Assembly (NCBI RefSeq): GCF_007665395.1
Contig: NZ_VDND01000008.1
Span: 1 to 64,000, forward strand
Reading direction: 5' to 3'
From: Pseudomonas oryzihabitans
Lineage (GTDB): Bacteria > Pseudomonadota > Gammaproteobacteria > Pseudomonadales > Pseudomonadaceae
DNA length: 64,000 nucleotides
Shown: positions 8,711-18,135 of the stretch, piece by piece
Numbering within the stretch: position 1 is the stretch's first letter
Layout of the letters: each line of letters starts with the position of its first letter
Translations under genes and position numbers: made by a program
Notes under the pieces: model-generated
The model's database searches: none
Seen by the model: the letters and a program-made list of their open reading frames with translations, nothing else
What the model was told of the DNA's origin: nothing

Positions 8711-9544
8711 ATGACCGATGCAGCTACCTTCTTCCAGCGCCTCACCCTCATCAGCCTGCTGCTGTGCGGCAGCGCCACCGCCCTGGCCGACTGCAAGCCC
8801 GCCCATAGCTTCGACACCCTGGAAAAGGGCGTGCTCAAAGTGGCGACCTATGTCTTCCCGCCCTATGCCATTCCCGGGCCTGACGCCAGCATCGGCGGCG
8901 TGGAAGGCGACATCCTCACCGGCTTCGCCGCCAAGGAGTGCCTGACCGTCCGCGCCACCACCGTGGACACCGCCGCCGTGGTGCAATCGGTGATCACCCG
9001 GCGCGCCGACGTCGGCATCGGCGATTGGTATCGCACCGCCGAGCGGGCCAAGGTGCTGGGTCTCTCCGCCCCCACCTTCCTCGACGTCATGGGGATCATC
9101 TCCAAGGACAACCTGAGCCGCATCGACCAGCTCGAAGGCAAGCGCGTCGGTACCGTGCAAGGCTATCTGTGGGTGGCCGACCTGAAGAAGGTGCTGGGCG
9201 ACAATCTGGTGCTCTATCCCAACCCCGTGGCCATGGCCCAGGACCTGGCCTCGGGCCGCCTCGACGTCGCCACCGACAGCTTCGCCGTGGCCAAGACCGC
9301 GCAACAGAAAGGCGCCTATCCGGGTGCCAGCATCAACGTCGCGGCTGGCGATCCGCGGGTCAAGGCATCGCAGCAGCCCGGCCAGGCGGCCATCCTCTTC
9401 GCCAAGCAGAACGATGCCCTGGGCCAGGCGCTGTCCGCCTATATCGAGCAGCTGCACCAGGACGGCGGCCTGCGCAAGATCGTCGCCGGCTACGGCCTCG
9501 AGGAGAAGATCACCGAGGTCGGTGCGCCGCGGTTGATCGAATGA
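8711..9544 (+). CDS. periplasmic substrate-binding protein, family 3
   Basis: 277 residues with a signal peptide (hydrophobic stretch LTLISLLLCGSATALA, cleavage near residue 27). The mature protein shows the bacterial extracellular solute-binding family 3 layout, with GVLKVATYVFPPYA at the start, a D(V/I)GIGDWYRTAER ligand-region motif and RIDQLEGKRVGTVQG at the hinge. It supplies the specificity of the ABC importer encoded just upstream. GAGGACG precedes the ATG. The next gene starts inside its stop (ATGA), linking transport to the terminal dehydrogenase. Confidence 0.9.
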   Translation: MTDAATFFQRLTLISLLLCGSATALADCKPAHSFDTLEKGVLKVATYVFPPYAIPGPDASIGGVEGDILTGFAAKECLTVRATTVDTAAVVQSVITRRADVGIGDWYRTAERAKVLGLSAPTFLDVMGIISKDNLSRIDQLEGKRVGTVQGYLWVADLKKVLGDNLVLYPNPVAMAQDLASGRLDVATDSFAVAKTAQQKGAYPGASINVAAGDPRVKASQQPGQAAILFAKQNDALGQALSAYIEQLHQDGGLRKIVAGYGLEEKITEVGAPRLIE

Positions 9545-10551
9545 CACGCGCGGCCGATGGGGCGTCCATCCGGCTGACTCCGCTCGAGGCCGAAGCCCTG
9601 GTGCGGAGCTGCTGCCTGCGCCAGGGCGCCAGCCCGGCGGTCGCCGACGCCCTGACCGCCGCGACCCTGGCCGCCGAACACCGCGGCCTGCCCGCCCTCG
9701 GCTTCGCCCACCTGCTGGATTATCTCGATGGCTTCCAGCAGGGACGCATCGATCCTCGCGCCGAGCCCGTGCTCAGTCGACCGGCGCCGGCGCTGATCCA
9801 CAGCGATGCGGGTCACGGCATCGCCCAGCTGGGCTTCGATCGGGCCTTCGGCGATCTCCGGGATACCGCCAGCACCTTCGGCCTGGCGCTGTTCGCCCAA
9901 CGCCAGGCCTTCACCTGCGGCGAGCTGGGTTACTACGTGCGTCGCCTCGCCGAGCACGGCCTGGTCGCCTTGGCCTTCACCAACGGTCCGCCGCTGCTGG
10001 CGCCTCATGGCGCCCGGCGCCCGCTCTACTCAACCAACCCGCTGGCGTTCGCCGCCTGCGCCGACGACGGCCGGCTCCTGCTGATCGACCAGGCCTGCAG
10101 CGCGACCGCCTTCGTCAACCTGCTGCGCGCCGCGGCAGCCGACGAGTCCATCCCGGAAGGCTGGGCCCTGGACGAGGACGGCGAGCCCACCCGGAACGCC
10201 CGCGACGCGGTGCGTGGCACCCTGCTGGCCTTCGGCGGCGCGCGGGGCGCCAACCTCGCCTTGCTGGTGGAGATCCTGGCGGCGGGACTCACCGGGGCGA
10301 ACTGGTCGCTGGATGCCGGCGACTTCCGCCAGGGTTCACGCAGTCCCGGCGCCGGCCTGACGGTGCTGGCCATTGCCCCCCGGCTGCTGGACGATCGATT
10401 TCCCGCCCGCCTCGGCGAGCAGCTGACGCGCCTGGCGGCACGGGGTGTCCATCTGCCAGGCATCACCCGCGCCGCGCGCCAGGCAACTCTTGCCGCCACC
10501 CCGCTAGAGATACCGGCCGAGCTCCATGCCCGGCTAGTGCAGCTGAGCTGA
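9541..10551 (+). CDS. Ldh2/YlbC-family NAD(P)-dependent dehydrogenase or imine reductase
   Basis: 336 residues of the malate/L-lactate dehydrogenase-2 family, a fold unrelated to classical LDH. Family landmarks are the early LTPLEAEALVRSCCL helix, a NGPPLLAPHGARRPLYSTNPLAFA stretch in the middle, here shortened in the motif sense to NPLAFA, and the late NWSLDAGDFRQGS. The family includes ureidoglycolate and malate dehydrogenases and the delta1-piperideine/pyrroline-2-carboxylate (N-methyl amino acid) reductase DpkA. Next to a demethylase-like enzyme and an amino-acid importer, cyclic imino acid or N-methyl amino acid chemistry is attractive, but this is inference. The 3' end overlaps the convergent GGDEF/EAL gene by 18 bases. 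Confidence 0.8.
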   Translation: MTRAADGASIRLTPLEAEALVRSCCLRQGASPAVADALTAATLAAEHRGLPALGFAHLLDYLDGFQQGRIDPRAEPVLSRPAPALIHSDAGHGIAQLGFDRAFGDLRDTASTFGLALFAQRQAFTCGELGYYVRRLAEHGLVALAFTNGPPLLAPHGARRPLYSTNPLAFAACADDGRLLLIDQACSATAFVNLLRAAAADESIPEGWALDEDGEPTRNARDAVRGTLLAFGGARGANLALLVEILAAGLTGANWSLDAGDFRQGSRSPGAGLTVLAIAPRLLDDRFPARLGEQLTRLAARGVHLPGITRAARQATLAATPLEIPAELHARLVQLS

Positions 10552-13131
10552 GGCGTCCGCGGCGGACCCGGCCGGCCAGTGTGCTGCCGTCGCGGACTCG
10601 GCTCCGCCCTCCCGTTCCAGCGCCTGCTGGCGCAAGGCGGCGAAACGCGCCTGGGACAGGGGTCGTTGCAGGTGGAAACCCTGGGCCTGGTCGCACTTGA
10701 GATCGGCGATGCGCGCCAGTTGACCCGCGGTCTCGATCCCCTCGGCCACCACCGTCAGCGACAGCGCCCGGCCCATGCTGACGATGGCCTCGACGATGGC
10801 CGCATTGCTTGCGCTGACCTCGATGTTGGAGACGAAGCTGCGGTCGATCTTGAGGCAGTCGAAGGGATAGGTGCGCAGATAGCTCAGCGAGGAATAGCCG
10901 GTGCCGAAGTCGTCCATCGACAGCCGCACGCCCAGGGCCTTGAGCCGCTTCATCAGTTCGAGGGCACCGGCCGCATCGTCCAGCAAGACGTTTTCGGTCA
11001 GCTCCAGCTCGACCCGCTCCGGCGCTATGCCGGTACGCTCGAGCACCTGGCCTATCCGCGTGACCAGATCGTCACGCTGGAACTCCAGGGGCGAGAGATT
11101 GATGGAGACGACGAGTTCCGGTGCCCAGGCCACCGCCTGACTGCAGGCCTCCTGCAGCACCCAGTCGCTCAGGGCGAGGATCAGCCCGGTTTCTTCCGCC
11201 ACCCCAATGAATTCGGCAGGTGCCAGGCGCCCGCGGACGGGGTGGTTCCAGCGGACCAGGGCTTCCGCGCCCAGCAGCCGCTGGCTGCTGGCATCGAAGC
11301 GCGGCTGGAAGTCCAGCTCGAACTCCGTGCGCTGCAGGCCCAGCCGCAATTCGGTTTCCAGCTGCCGCCGCGCGAGGATGCGCTGGTTCATGGTCGGCTC
11401 GTAGAACCTGAGGGTGTTGCGCCCTGCCGCCTTGGCCTCGTACAGGGCGATGTCCGCATAGCGCAGCAGGTCTTCGGCGCTGGCGCCGTCCTGGGGCGCC
11501 TGGGCGATCCCGATGCTCGCACCGATGGTGATGTCGTGCTCGCCGATGCGGATGCTACGGCCGATGCCCTCCAGCATCCGGCTACAGAGACCGCTGACCT
11601 GCTCGACGCTCAGGTCGCCGTTGATCGCGATGACGAATTCATCGCCACCGATCCGCGCCACCAGGTCTCCCTCGCGTACATTAGCGCGCAGTTCGAGAGC
11701 GACCTGGCAGAGCACCTGGTCACCCGCGCCATGGCCGAGGGCGTCGTTGACCGGCTTGAATCTGTCCAGATCGAAGGCCAACAGATGCAGCGGCTGGCTG
11801 GCGCTGACCCCCTGGGCGAAGCGCTGCGCCAGGTAGCGCTGCAACTGGTGCCGGTTGGCCAGCCCGGTCAGAGCATCGTGCTGGCTGAGGTGCTCGATAC
11901 GCGCCTTGGCCTCGATCTCCTCGGTGACATCGCACACGGTGCCGCGAAAGCCCGCCAGCAAGCCACCGCGCACGATTGGCTGGGCCGCGAGCTGGCAGAA
12001 CCGCAGCTTCGCCTGGGCGTCGTGCATCTCGCAGTTCAGCGGGCGACGGGTACGACCGGCGGCGGGTGTCCTGGCCACGGTCTCGACCTCGTTCGGCGCA
12101 TAGCCGAGCAACTCGTGCAGGGGACGGCCGATCCAGTCCTCCTGGGCAAAGCCGGTGACCGCGACGAACCGCTCCGAGAGATAGACCAGGCGTTGCTCGG
12201 CGTCGGTCTCCCAGATCCAGTCGGACGAGGCCTCGGACACGGTGCGAAAGCGCTGCTCGCTATGCCGCAGGGCGTCCTCGGCGAGATCCGCCTGGCGCGC
12301 CGCCAGGGCGATCCGCCGCCGCAGGTACCACACCAGCAACAGGGCCAGGCCGCACATCGCCGCGAGCAACGGCAGGAATTGCGCCATCAGCCGCTGGCCC
12401 ATGCCGTGGACGTCCCAATGGAAGGTCACCGCGATGCCAGGGCTGGATTTCACCACCAAGGTCGGCCCAGGTGCGGCCGGCCAGTCGCCCGGCTGCGCGG
12501 TCAGGCCGGGCAGTTCGAAACGCTGGCCGAGCTCGGCCAGCTTGTCCGCCGTCAGGACGTCGACGAAGACCATGTAGGACAGTCGCTTGAAGTCCTGGTA
12601 GGCGGCGTCCGGTCGGATGACCGCCGCCATCACGTTGGCGGGTTTGCCCTCGACGAGAAAGTAGCCTTGCGCATAGCCATCCTTGGGCGACAGCTCCCGC
12701 GCCCTGGCCAACAGCGCCGCCAGGTCATCGCCCAGCCAGGTGTCCAGCGGCGTCTTGCTGCGGCCGCCGCCGACCACGGCGTAGCGCGTGGTGCCATTGG
12801 GTGCCAGGATGAAGGCACCGTTCACCCCATAGCTGCTGAAGAGCGAGGGGCCGACATTGTCTTCCTCGTAGGCCCAGTTCACATCGACCTTCCTGTTGGT
12901 CCGCGCGTAGGCCTCGAGCCAGAAGGCATAGTCGGTCAACACCCTGCCGAGTTTGTCCTGCCGGGTTTCCAGTGCCCGCTGGGCATCCGCCTCGCTGTGC
13001 TGGCGTTGCTGCCCGTCGATACGCGTGCACAGGTCGTACAGCATCCCTCCCGCCAGGGCGAAGATGAGCGTGACCAGGGCGAAGAAGCCGAGGGAGGCCT
13101 GGTGGGCGACACGATTGAGCGATGTGGACAC
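10534..13131 (-). CDS. membrane c-di-GMP enzyme: CHASE4-PAS-GGDEF-EAL
   Basis: About 865 residues from a GTG at 13131 that has AGGT upstream; a longer frame would need a TTG at 13212. The N-terminal membrane helix (LGFFALVTLIFALAGGMLY) is followed by a roughly 200-residue periplasmic CHASE4-like sensor, a second helix near residue 265 and a PAS domain starting FRTVSEASSDWIWETD. Next come a GGDEF domain with intact RIGGDEF and an EAL domain with intact GAEALVRW and DDFGTGYSS. Both catalytic motifs look functional, so it could make or degrade c-di-GMP depending on its signals. It stands alone, divergent from xdhA. The signal is unknown. Confidence 0.93.
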   Translation of the reverse strand: MSTSLNRVAHQASLGFFALVTLIFALAGGMLYDLCTRIDGQQRQHSEADAQRALETRQDKLGRVLTDYAFWLEAYARTNRKVDVNWAYEEDNVGPSLFSSYGVNGAFILAPNGTTRYAVVGGGRSKTPLDTWLGDDLAALLARARELSPKDGYAQGYFLVEGKPANVMAAVIRPDAAYQDFKRLSYMVFVDVLTADKLAELGQRFELPGLTAQPGDWPAAPGPTLVVKSSPGIAVTFHWDVHGMGQRLMAQFLPLLAAMCGLALLLVWYLRRRIALAARQADLAEDALRHSEQRFRTVSEASSDWIWETDAEQRLVYLSERFVAVTGFAQEDWIGRPLHELLGYAPNEVETVARTPAAGRTRRPLNCEMHDAQAKLRFCQLAAQPIVRGGLLAGFRGTVCDVTEEIEAKARIEHLSQHDALTGLANRHQLQRYLAQRFAQGVSASQPLHLLAFDLDRFKPVNDALGHGAGDQVLCQVALELRANVREGDLVARIGGDEFVIAINGDLSVEQVSGLCSRMLEGIGRSIRIGEHDITIGASIGIAQAPQDGASAEDLLRYADIALYEAKAAGRNTLRFYEPTMNQRILARRQLETELRLGLQRTEFELDFQPRFDASSQRLLGAEALVRWNHPVRGRLAPAEFIGVAEETGLILALSDWVLQEACSQAVAWAPELVVSINLSPLEFQRDDLVTRIGQVLERTGIAPERVELELTENVLLDDAAGALELMKRLKALGVRLSMDDFGTGYSSLSYLRTYPFDCLKIDRSFVSNIEVSASNAAIVEAIVSMGRALSLTVVAEGIETAGQLARIADLKCDQAQGFHLQRPLSQARFAALRQQALEREGGAESATAAHWPAGSAADASAQLH

Positions 13132-13384
13132 GGCAGCGACCTGTTGCAACGGTTGGCCAAGGAACGGACGCCTCGCGGCAGCCCCGCAAATCGTCTGCCT
13201 ATATATCGGCAACCGCGCTAACGGCTTGATCCCCTTGTCGAAGCATTCCGGGGAGGCGCCGCCCAGACGGCCTTTTTTGCACCGCTAACGGGCAGCGTCG
13301 GCCTGGATGCGCCAGGACGGCGCACCTTCCAGCGCGGCGCTTGCCCAAAAACGACAAAGGCCGTCCGCTAGCCCGGCAATTCTT

Positions 13385-13398
13385 GACCTATCGGTCAG
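13385..13398. promoter_or_regulatory. palindromic operator candidate upstream of xdhA
   Basis: TGACC-TATC-GGTCA is a perfect 5-base inverted repeat that overlaps a TTGACC -35-like box at 13384-13389, 45 bases before the xdhA start. It probably binds a dimeric repressor controlling purine catabolism. No regulator gene is adjacent. Confidence 0.4.
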
Positions 13399-13442
13399 CT
13401 TTACCCACCATCAAGACATCAAGACCCAGGTGGAGAGCGGCC

Positions 13443-14882
13443 GTGATCAGGTTTCTGCTGGACCAGGAGCTGCGCCAAGAAGCGCAGCTCGATCCCAATC
13501 TCACGGTGCTCCAGTATCTGCGCGAGCGCTGCGGCAAGACCGGTACCAAGGAAGGCTGTGCCTCCGGCGACTGCGGGGCCTGCACCGTGGTCCTCGCCGA
13601 GCCGGAGGGCGACCGGCTGCGCTATCGTACCGTCAACAGCTGCCTGACCTTCGTCGCGGCGCTGGACGGCAAGCAGCTCATCAGTGTGGAAGACCTCAAG
13701 CACCAGGGCCGCCTGCATGACGTGCAGCAGGCCATGGTCGACTGCCATGGCTCCCAGTGCGGCTACTGTACGCCGGGCTTCGTCATGTCGCTGTTCGCCC
13801 TGCAGAAGAACGTTGTCGCACCGGACGGCGCCGCCACCCACGAGGCCCTGGCCGGTAATCTCTGCCGCTGCACCGGCTACCGACCGATCCTGGCCGCCGC
13901 CGAGCAGGCCTGCGCCAGCCGTCAGCCGGACCAGTTCGATGCCCGCGAGCAACAGACCCTGGAACGCCTGCGAGCCCTGGCGCCGCAGCCCGCGACCCGC
14001 CTCGAAGGCGCCGGCAGTCGCAGTCATAGCCCCACTACCCTGGCCGAGCTGGCCGCCCTCTACCAGGCCCACCCCGAGGCCCGGCTGCTGGCCGGCGGCA
14101 CCGACCTGGCGCTGGAGGTGACCCAGAGCCATCGTCGCCTGGAGACGCTGATCTACCTGGGCAACCTGCCCGAGTTGCGCTATGTGAGGGTCGGTCAGGA
14201 CCATATCGAGATCGGCGCCGCCACCCCCCTTGCCGACTGCGCCGCCGCCCTGGCCGCCGACTACCCCGACTTCGGCGCCCTGTTGCAGCGCTTCGCCTCC
14301 CTGCAGATCCGCAACCAGGGCACCCTGGGCGGCAACATCGGCAACGCCTCGCCCATCGGCGACAGCCCGCCCCTGTTGTTGGCGCTCGGCGCCACCGTCC
14401 TGCTGCGGCAAGGCGAGCGCCTGCGTGAACTGGCGCTGGACGACCTCTTCCTCGACTACCGCAAGACCGCCCTGGCGCCGGGCGAATTCATCCAGGCGGT
14501 ACGGGTGCCGCGGACCCGCGAGGGCCTGGTCTTCCGTGCCTTAAAGGTGTCCAAGCGCCTCGACGACGACATCTCCGCGGTCTGTGCCGCCTTCGCCCTG
14601 GAACTCGATGAGGGCCGGGTCGCAGCCGTGCGCATCGCCTATGGCGGCATGGCGGCCACGCCCAAGCGTGCCGCCCACTGCGAGCAGGCGCTGCTCGGCC
14701 AGACCTGGACCGCCGCCGCCATCGAGCACGCCGCCCAGGCGCTGGCCAAGGACTTCGCCCCGCTGTCGGATTTCCGCGCCAGTCGCGAATACCGCCTGCT
14801 GACGGCGCAAAACCTGCTGCGCAAATGTCATCTGGAGACCACCCAGCCCACGCTCGCCACGAGGGTCACCGCCCATGTCTAG
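13443..14882 (+). CDS. xdhA: xanthine dehydrogenase small subunit
   Basis: About 479 residues from the GTG at 13443, preceded by AGGTGGAG at 13429-13436; this gives the family start MIRFLLDQELR. The N-terminal [2Fe-2S] domain shows GCASGDCGAC. The second [2Fe-2S] domain shows CHGSQCGYCTPGF and NLCRCTGYRP. A FAD domain with LLAGGTDLAL follows at about residues 215-225, then the CO-dehydrogenase flavoprotein C-terminal domain. It passes electrons from the molybdenum subunit to NAD+ during oxidation of hypoxanthine and xanthine to urate. It overlaps xdhB by 8 bases in a four-gene purine operon. Confidence 0.95.
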   Translation: MIRFLLDQELRQEAQLDPNLTVLQYLRERCGKTGTKEGCASGDCGACTVVLAEPEGDRLRYRTVNSCLTFVAALDGKQLISVEDLKHQGRLHDVQQAMVDCHGSQCGYCTPGFVMSLFALQKNVVAPDGAATHEALAGNLCRCTGYRPILAAAEQACASRQPDQFDAREQQTLERLRALAPQPATRLEGAGSRSHSPTTLAELAALYQAHPEARLLAGGTDLALEVTQSHRRLETLIYLGNLPELRYVRVGQDHIEIGAATPLADCAAALAADYPDFGALLQRFASLQIRNQGTLGGNIGNASPIGDSPPLLLALGATVLLRQGERLRELALDDLFLDYRKTALAPGEFIQAVRVPRTREGLVFRALKVSKRLDDDISAVCAAFALELDEGRVAAVRIAYGGMAATPKRAAHCEQALLGQTWTAAAIEHAAQALAKDFAPLSDFRASREYRLLTAQNLLRKCHLETTQPTLATRVTAHV

Positions 14883-17274
14883 CAGCCTTCCCGTCCGTAC
14901 CCCCGAGGAAATGGCCGCCGCCTTCGCCGCGGGTCTGGCCACCGGCGTCGGCAAGCCGCTGAAGCACGAGAGTGCCGACAAGCACGTCAGTGGCGAGGCG
15001 CTCTATATCGATGACCGTCTCGAATTCCCCAACCAGTTGCACGTCTATGCGCGGATGAGCGAGCACGCCCATGCGCGGATAAAGCACATCGACCTGGCGC
15101 CCTGCTACCAGATCCCCGGCGTGGCCCTGGCCATCACCGCCGCCGACGTGCCCGGCCAACTGGACATCGGCGCCGTGCTGCCCGGCGATCCGCTGCTCGC
15201 CGATGGCGAGGTGCAGTACCTCGGCCAGCCGGTACTGGCCGTGGCCGCCAGCAGTCTGGACGCCGCCCGCCGCGCCGCCCAGGCCGCCATCATCGAATAC
15301 GAGCCGCTGGAGGCCATCCTCGACGTCAAGGCCGCGCTCGAGCGCGAGCACTTCATCTCGCCCAGCCATAGCCACCGGATCGGCGACGCGGCCGCCGCCC
15401 TGGCTGCCGCGCCCCATCGTCTGCAAGGCGAGCTGGCCATTGGCGGCCAGGAACACTTCTACCTGGAAACCCAGGTGGCCTCGGTGATGCCCACCGAAGA
15501 CGGCGGCATGCTGGTCTATTCCTCCACCCAGAATCCCACCGAGGTGCAGAAGCAGGTGGCCGAGGTGCTGGGCGTCTCCATGAACAAGATCACCGTCGAC
15601 ATGAGACGCATGGGCGGCGGCTTCGGCGGCAAGGAAAGCCAGGCCGGCATGCCGGCGGCACTCTGCGCGGTATTCGCCCGGCTCACCGGGCGCCCGGTGA
15701 AGATGCGCCTGCCGCGCTTCGAAGACATGCACATGACCGGCAAGCGCCACCCCTTCCACGTCGAATACGACGTCGGCTTCGACGCTGACGGTCGGCTGCT
15801 GGGCATCCGCTTCGAGTTGGCGGGCAACTGCGGCTACTCACCGGACCTGTCCAACGCCATCATCGACCGCGCCATGTTCCATGCCGACAACGCCTACTTC
15901 CTCGGCCACGCCCAGGTCACTGGCCATAGATGCAAGACCCACCTGGCATCCAACACCGCCTACCGTGGCTTCGGCGGACCCCAGGGCATGCTGGCCATCG
16001 AGAACGTCATGGACGCCATCGCCCGCCATCGCGGCCTCGATCCGCTGGAGGTCCGGCGGCGCAACTACTACGGCAAGGAGACCCGCAACGTCACCCACTA
16101 CCACCAGGTGGTGGAAGACAACCTGCTCGACGAGATGACTGCGGACCTCGCGGCCAGCAGCGACTACCCGGCCCGGCGCGCGGCCATCCGCGCTTTCAAC
16201 CAGAGCAGCCCGGTACTGAAGAAGGGGCTGGCGCTGACCCCGGTGAAGTTCGGCATCTCCTTCACCTCCTCCTTCCTCAACCAGGGCGGCGCCCTGGTCA
16301 ACGTCTACACCGATGGCAGCATCCACCTGAACCACGGTGGCACCGAGATGGGCCAGGGGCTGAACACCAAGGTCGCCCAGGTGGTGGCCGAGGTGTTCCA
16401 GGTCGACATCGGTCGCATCCAGATCACCGCCACCAACACCGACAAGGTACCCAACACCTCGCCCACCGCCGCCTCCAGCGGCACCGATCTCAATGGCAAG
16501 GCGGCGCAGAACGCCGCCCAGACCATCAAGGATCGGCTGATCGACTTCGCCAGCCGCCACTTCCAGGTCGGCGCCGAGGAGGTCGACTTCCGTAATGGCC
16601 ACGTCAAGGTGCGCGACCGCTTGCTCACCTTCGAGGAGCTGATCCAGCTGGCCTACGTCGGCCAGGTGTCGCTCTCCAGCACCGGCTACTACCGCACGCC
16701 GAAGATCCACTACGACCGCGACCAGGCGCGCGGCCGGCCCTTCTACTACTACGCCTTCGGCGCCGCCTGCTCCGAGGTGCTGATCGATACCCTCACCGGC
16801 GAATACCGGCTGCTGCGCACCGACATCCTCCACGACGTCGGCGCCTCCCTGAATCCGGCCATCGACATCGGCCAGGTCGAGGGTGGCTTCGTCCAGGGCC
16901 TGGGCTGGTTGACCATGGAAGAACTGGTCTGGAGCGAAGCCGGCAAGCTGCTCACCGCCGGTCCCTCCACCTACAAGATCCCGGCGGTGAGCGACGTGCC
17001 GCCGGACCTGCGGGTGCGGCTGGTGGAGAACCGCAAGAATCCCGAGGCTACGGTGTTCCACTCCAAGGCCGTGGGCGAACCGCCCTTCATGCTCGGCATC
17101 TCGGTGTGGTGCGCCCTGCAGGACGCCGTGGCCAGCGTGGCGGACTACCGCTTCCACCCGGCGCTGGACGCCCCCGCCACCCCCGAGCGCGTGCTCTGGG
17201 GCGTGGAGCGGATGCGCCGCCTGGCGGCCGAGGCCCAGGCCATACCCGTGACCGTCACGGAGGAACCGGCATGA
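14875..17274 (+). CDS. xdhB: xanthine dehydrogenase molybdopterin-binding large subunit
   Basis: 799 residues. Landmarks of the molybdenum hydroxylase family are GGGFGGKESQ in the first Moco-contact loop, TAYRGFGGPQGM, the glycine-rich GGTEMGQGLNTK, and the active-site region ending in KAVGEPPFMLG with the base Glu. This matches XdhB length in pseudomonads. It forms the catalytic half of the heterotetramer with XdhA. It is translationally coupled to xdhA (8-base overlap) and xdhC (4-base overlap). Confidence 0.95.
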   Translation: MSSSLPVRTPEEMAAAFAAGLATGVGKPLKHESADKHVSGEALYIDDRLEFPNQLHVYARMSEHAHARIKHIDLAPCYQIPGVALAITAADVPGQLDIGAVLPGDPLLADGEVQYLGQPVLAVAASSLDAARRAAQAAIIEYEPLEAILDVKAALEREHFISPSHSHRIGDAAAALAAAPHRLQGELAIGGQEHFYLETQVASVMPTEDGGMLVYSSTQNPTEVQKQVAEVLGVSMNKITVDMRRMGGGFGGKESQAGMPAALCAVFARLTGRPVKMRLPRFEDMHMTGKRHPFHVEYDVGFDADGRLLGIRFELAGNCGYSPDLSNAIIDRAMFHADNAYFLGHAQVTGHRCKTHLASNTAYRGFGGPQGMLAIENVMDAIARHRGLDPLEVRRRNYYGKETRNVTHYHQVVEDNLLDEMTADLAASSDYPARRAAIRAFNQSSPVLKKGLALTPVKFGISFTSSFLNQGGALVNVYTDGSIHLNHGGTEMGQGLNTKVAQVVAEVFQVDIGRIQITATNTDKVPNTSPTAASSGTDLNGKAAQNAAQTIKDRLIDFASRHFQVGAEEVDFRNGHVKVRDRLLTFEELIQLAYVGQVSLSSTGYYRTPKIHYDRDQARGRPFYYYAFGAACSEVLIDTLTGEYRLLRTDILHDVGASLNPAIDIGQVEGGFVQGLGWLTMEELVWSEAGKLLTAGPSTYKIPAVSDVPPDLRVRLVENRKNPEATVFHSKAVGEPPFMLGISVWCALQDAVASVADYRFHPALDAPATPERVLWGVERMRRLAAEAQAIPVTVTEEPA

Positions 17275-18098
17275 CGCCAAAACGTGGCTGGCTGGCCTTG
17301 CTGGCCGATTTCGAAACGCGCGGCGAGCCCTGCGTGCTGGTCACCGTGGCCAATGAACAGGGCTCCACGCCCCGCGATGCCGGCACCAAGATGCTGGTGG
17401 GCCGGACCGAGCAGCACCTGACCATCGGCGGCGGCCACCTGGAATACCGCGCCGTGGAGATCGCCCGCGAGCTGCTCGCCGCCGGCACCCGCCAGCCACG
17501 CCTGGAGCGCTTTTCCCTGGCGGCCAGCCTCGGCCAGTGCTGTGGCGGCGTCACCACCCTGCTGTTCGAGCCGCTGCTGGCCCAGGACGTGCCGGTGGTG
17601 GTCTTGGGCGCGGGCCATGTCGCCCGGGCGCTGGTACCGCTGCTGGCCGGCCTGCCCTGCGCGGTGCGCTGGGTCGATTCCCGACCCCAGGAATTTCCCG
17701 ATCCCCTGCCCGCTGGCGTGGAAAAGATCGTCACCGACGAACCGGTCGACGAGATCGCCCGGATGCCCGCCGGTGCCTACTACATCGTCATGACCCATAA
17801 TCATCCCCTGGATCTGGAGCTGACCGATGCCATCCTCGCCCGCGGCGACCATGGCTATTTCGGCCTGATCGGCTCCAAGACCAAGTGGGCCAAGTTCCGC
17901 CACCGCCTCACGGCCCGTGGCCACGGCGCCGAGCGCCTCGCCTCGGTACGCTGCCCGCTGGGCCTGCCCGAGGTGCAGGGCAAGCTACCGCTGGAAATCG
18001 CCATCGCCGTGGCCGGCGAGGTGATCGCCCACTACGGTCGCCAGGTCCAGCAGGCGGACACCCCGCTGCGCCTGGTCAACGCCGTCACGCCCAATTGA
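17271..18098 (+). CDS. xdhC: xanthine dehydrogenase accessory protein (Moco sulfuration and insertion)
   Basis: 275 residues, with GGAGG upstream of an ATG that overlaps the xdhB stop. The N-terminal domain has GSTPRDAGTKMLVG and IGGGHLEYRA with a CGG motif (LGQCCGGVTTL). The C-terminal Rossmann-like part has VVVLGAGHVARALVPLLAGL. XdhC binds the molybdenum cofactor, promotes its sulfuration and delivers it to XdhB; it is not part of the final enzyme. Confidence 0.93.
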   Translation: MTPKRGWLALLADFETRGEPCVLVTVANEQGSTPRDAGTKMLVGRTEQHLTIGGGHLEYRAVEIARELLAAGTRQPRLERFSLAASLGQCCGGVTTLLFEPLLAQDVPVVVLGAGHVARALVPLLAGLPCAVRWVDSRPQEFPDPLPAGVEKIVTDEPVDEIARMPAGAYYIVMTHNHPLDLELTDAILARGDHGYFGLIGSKTKWAKFRHRLTARGHGAERLASVRCPLGLPEVQGKLPLEIAIAVAGEVIAHYGRQVQQADTPLRLVNAVTPN

Positions 18099-18135
18099 TC
18101 CCCCTATTTCGCTGCTTCGCCTATCCGAGATCGTC

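Noticed and set aside
10579..13221. 880-codon forward frame antisense to the GGDEF/EAL gene
   Set aside because: The reverse strand holds intact CHASE4, PAS, GGDEF and EAL domains; the forward frame is its shadow.
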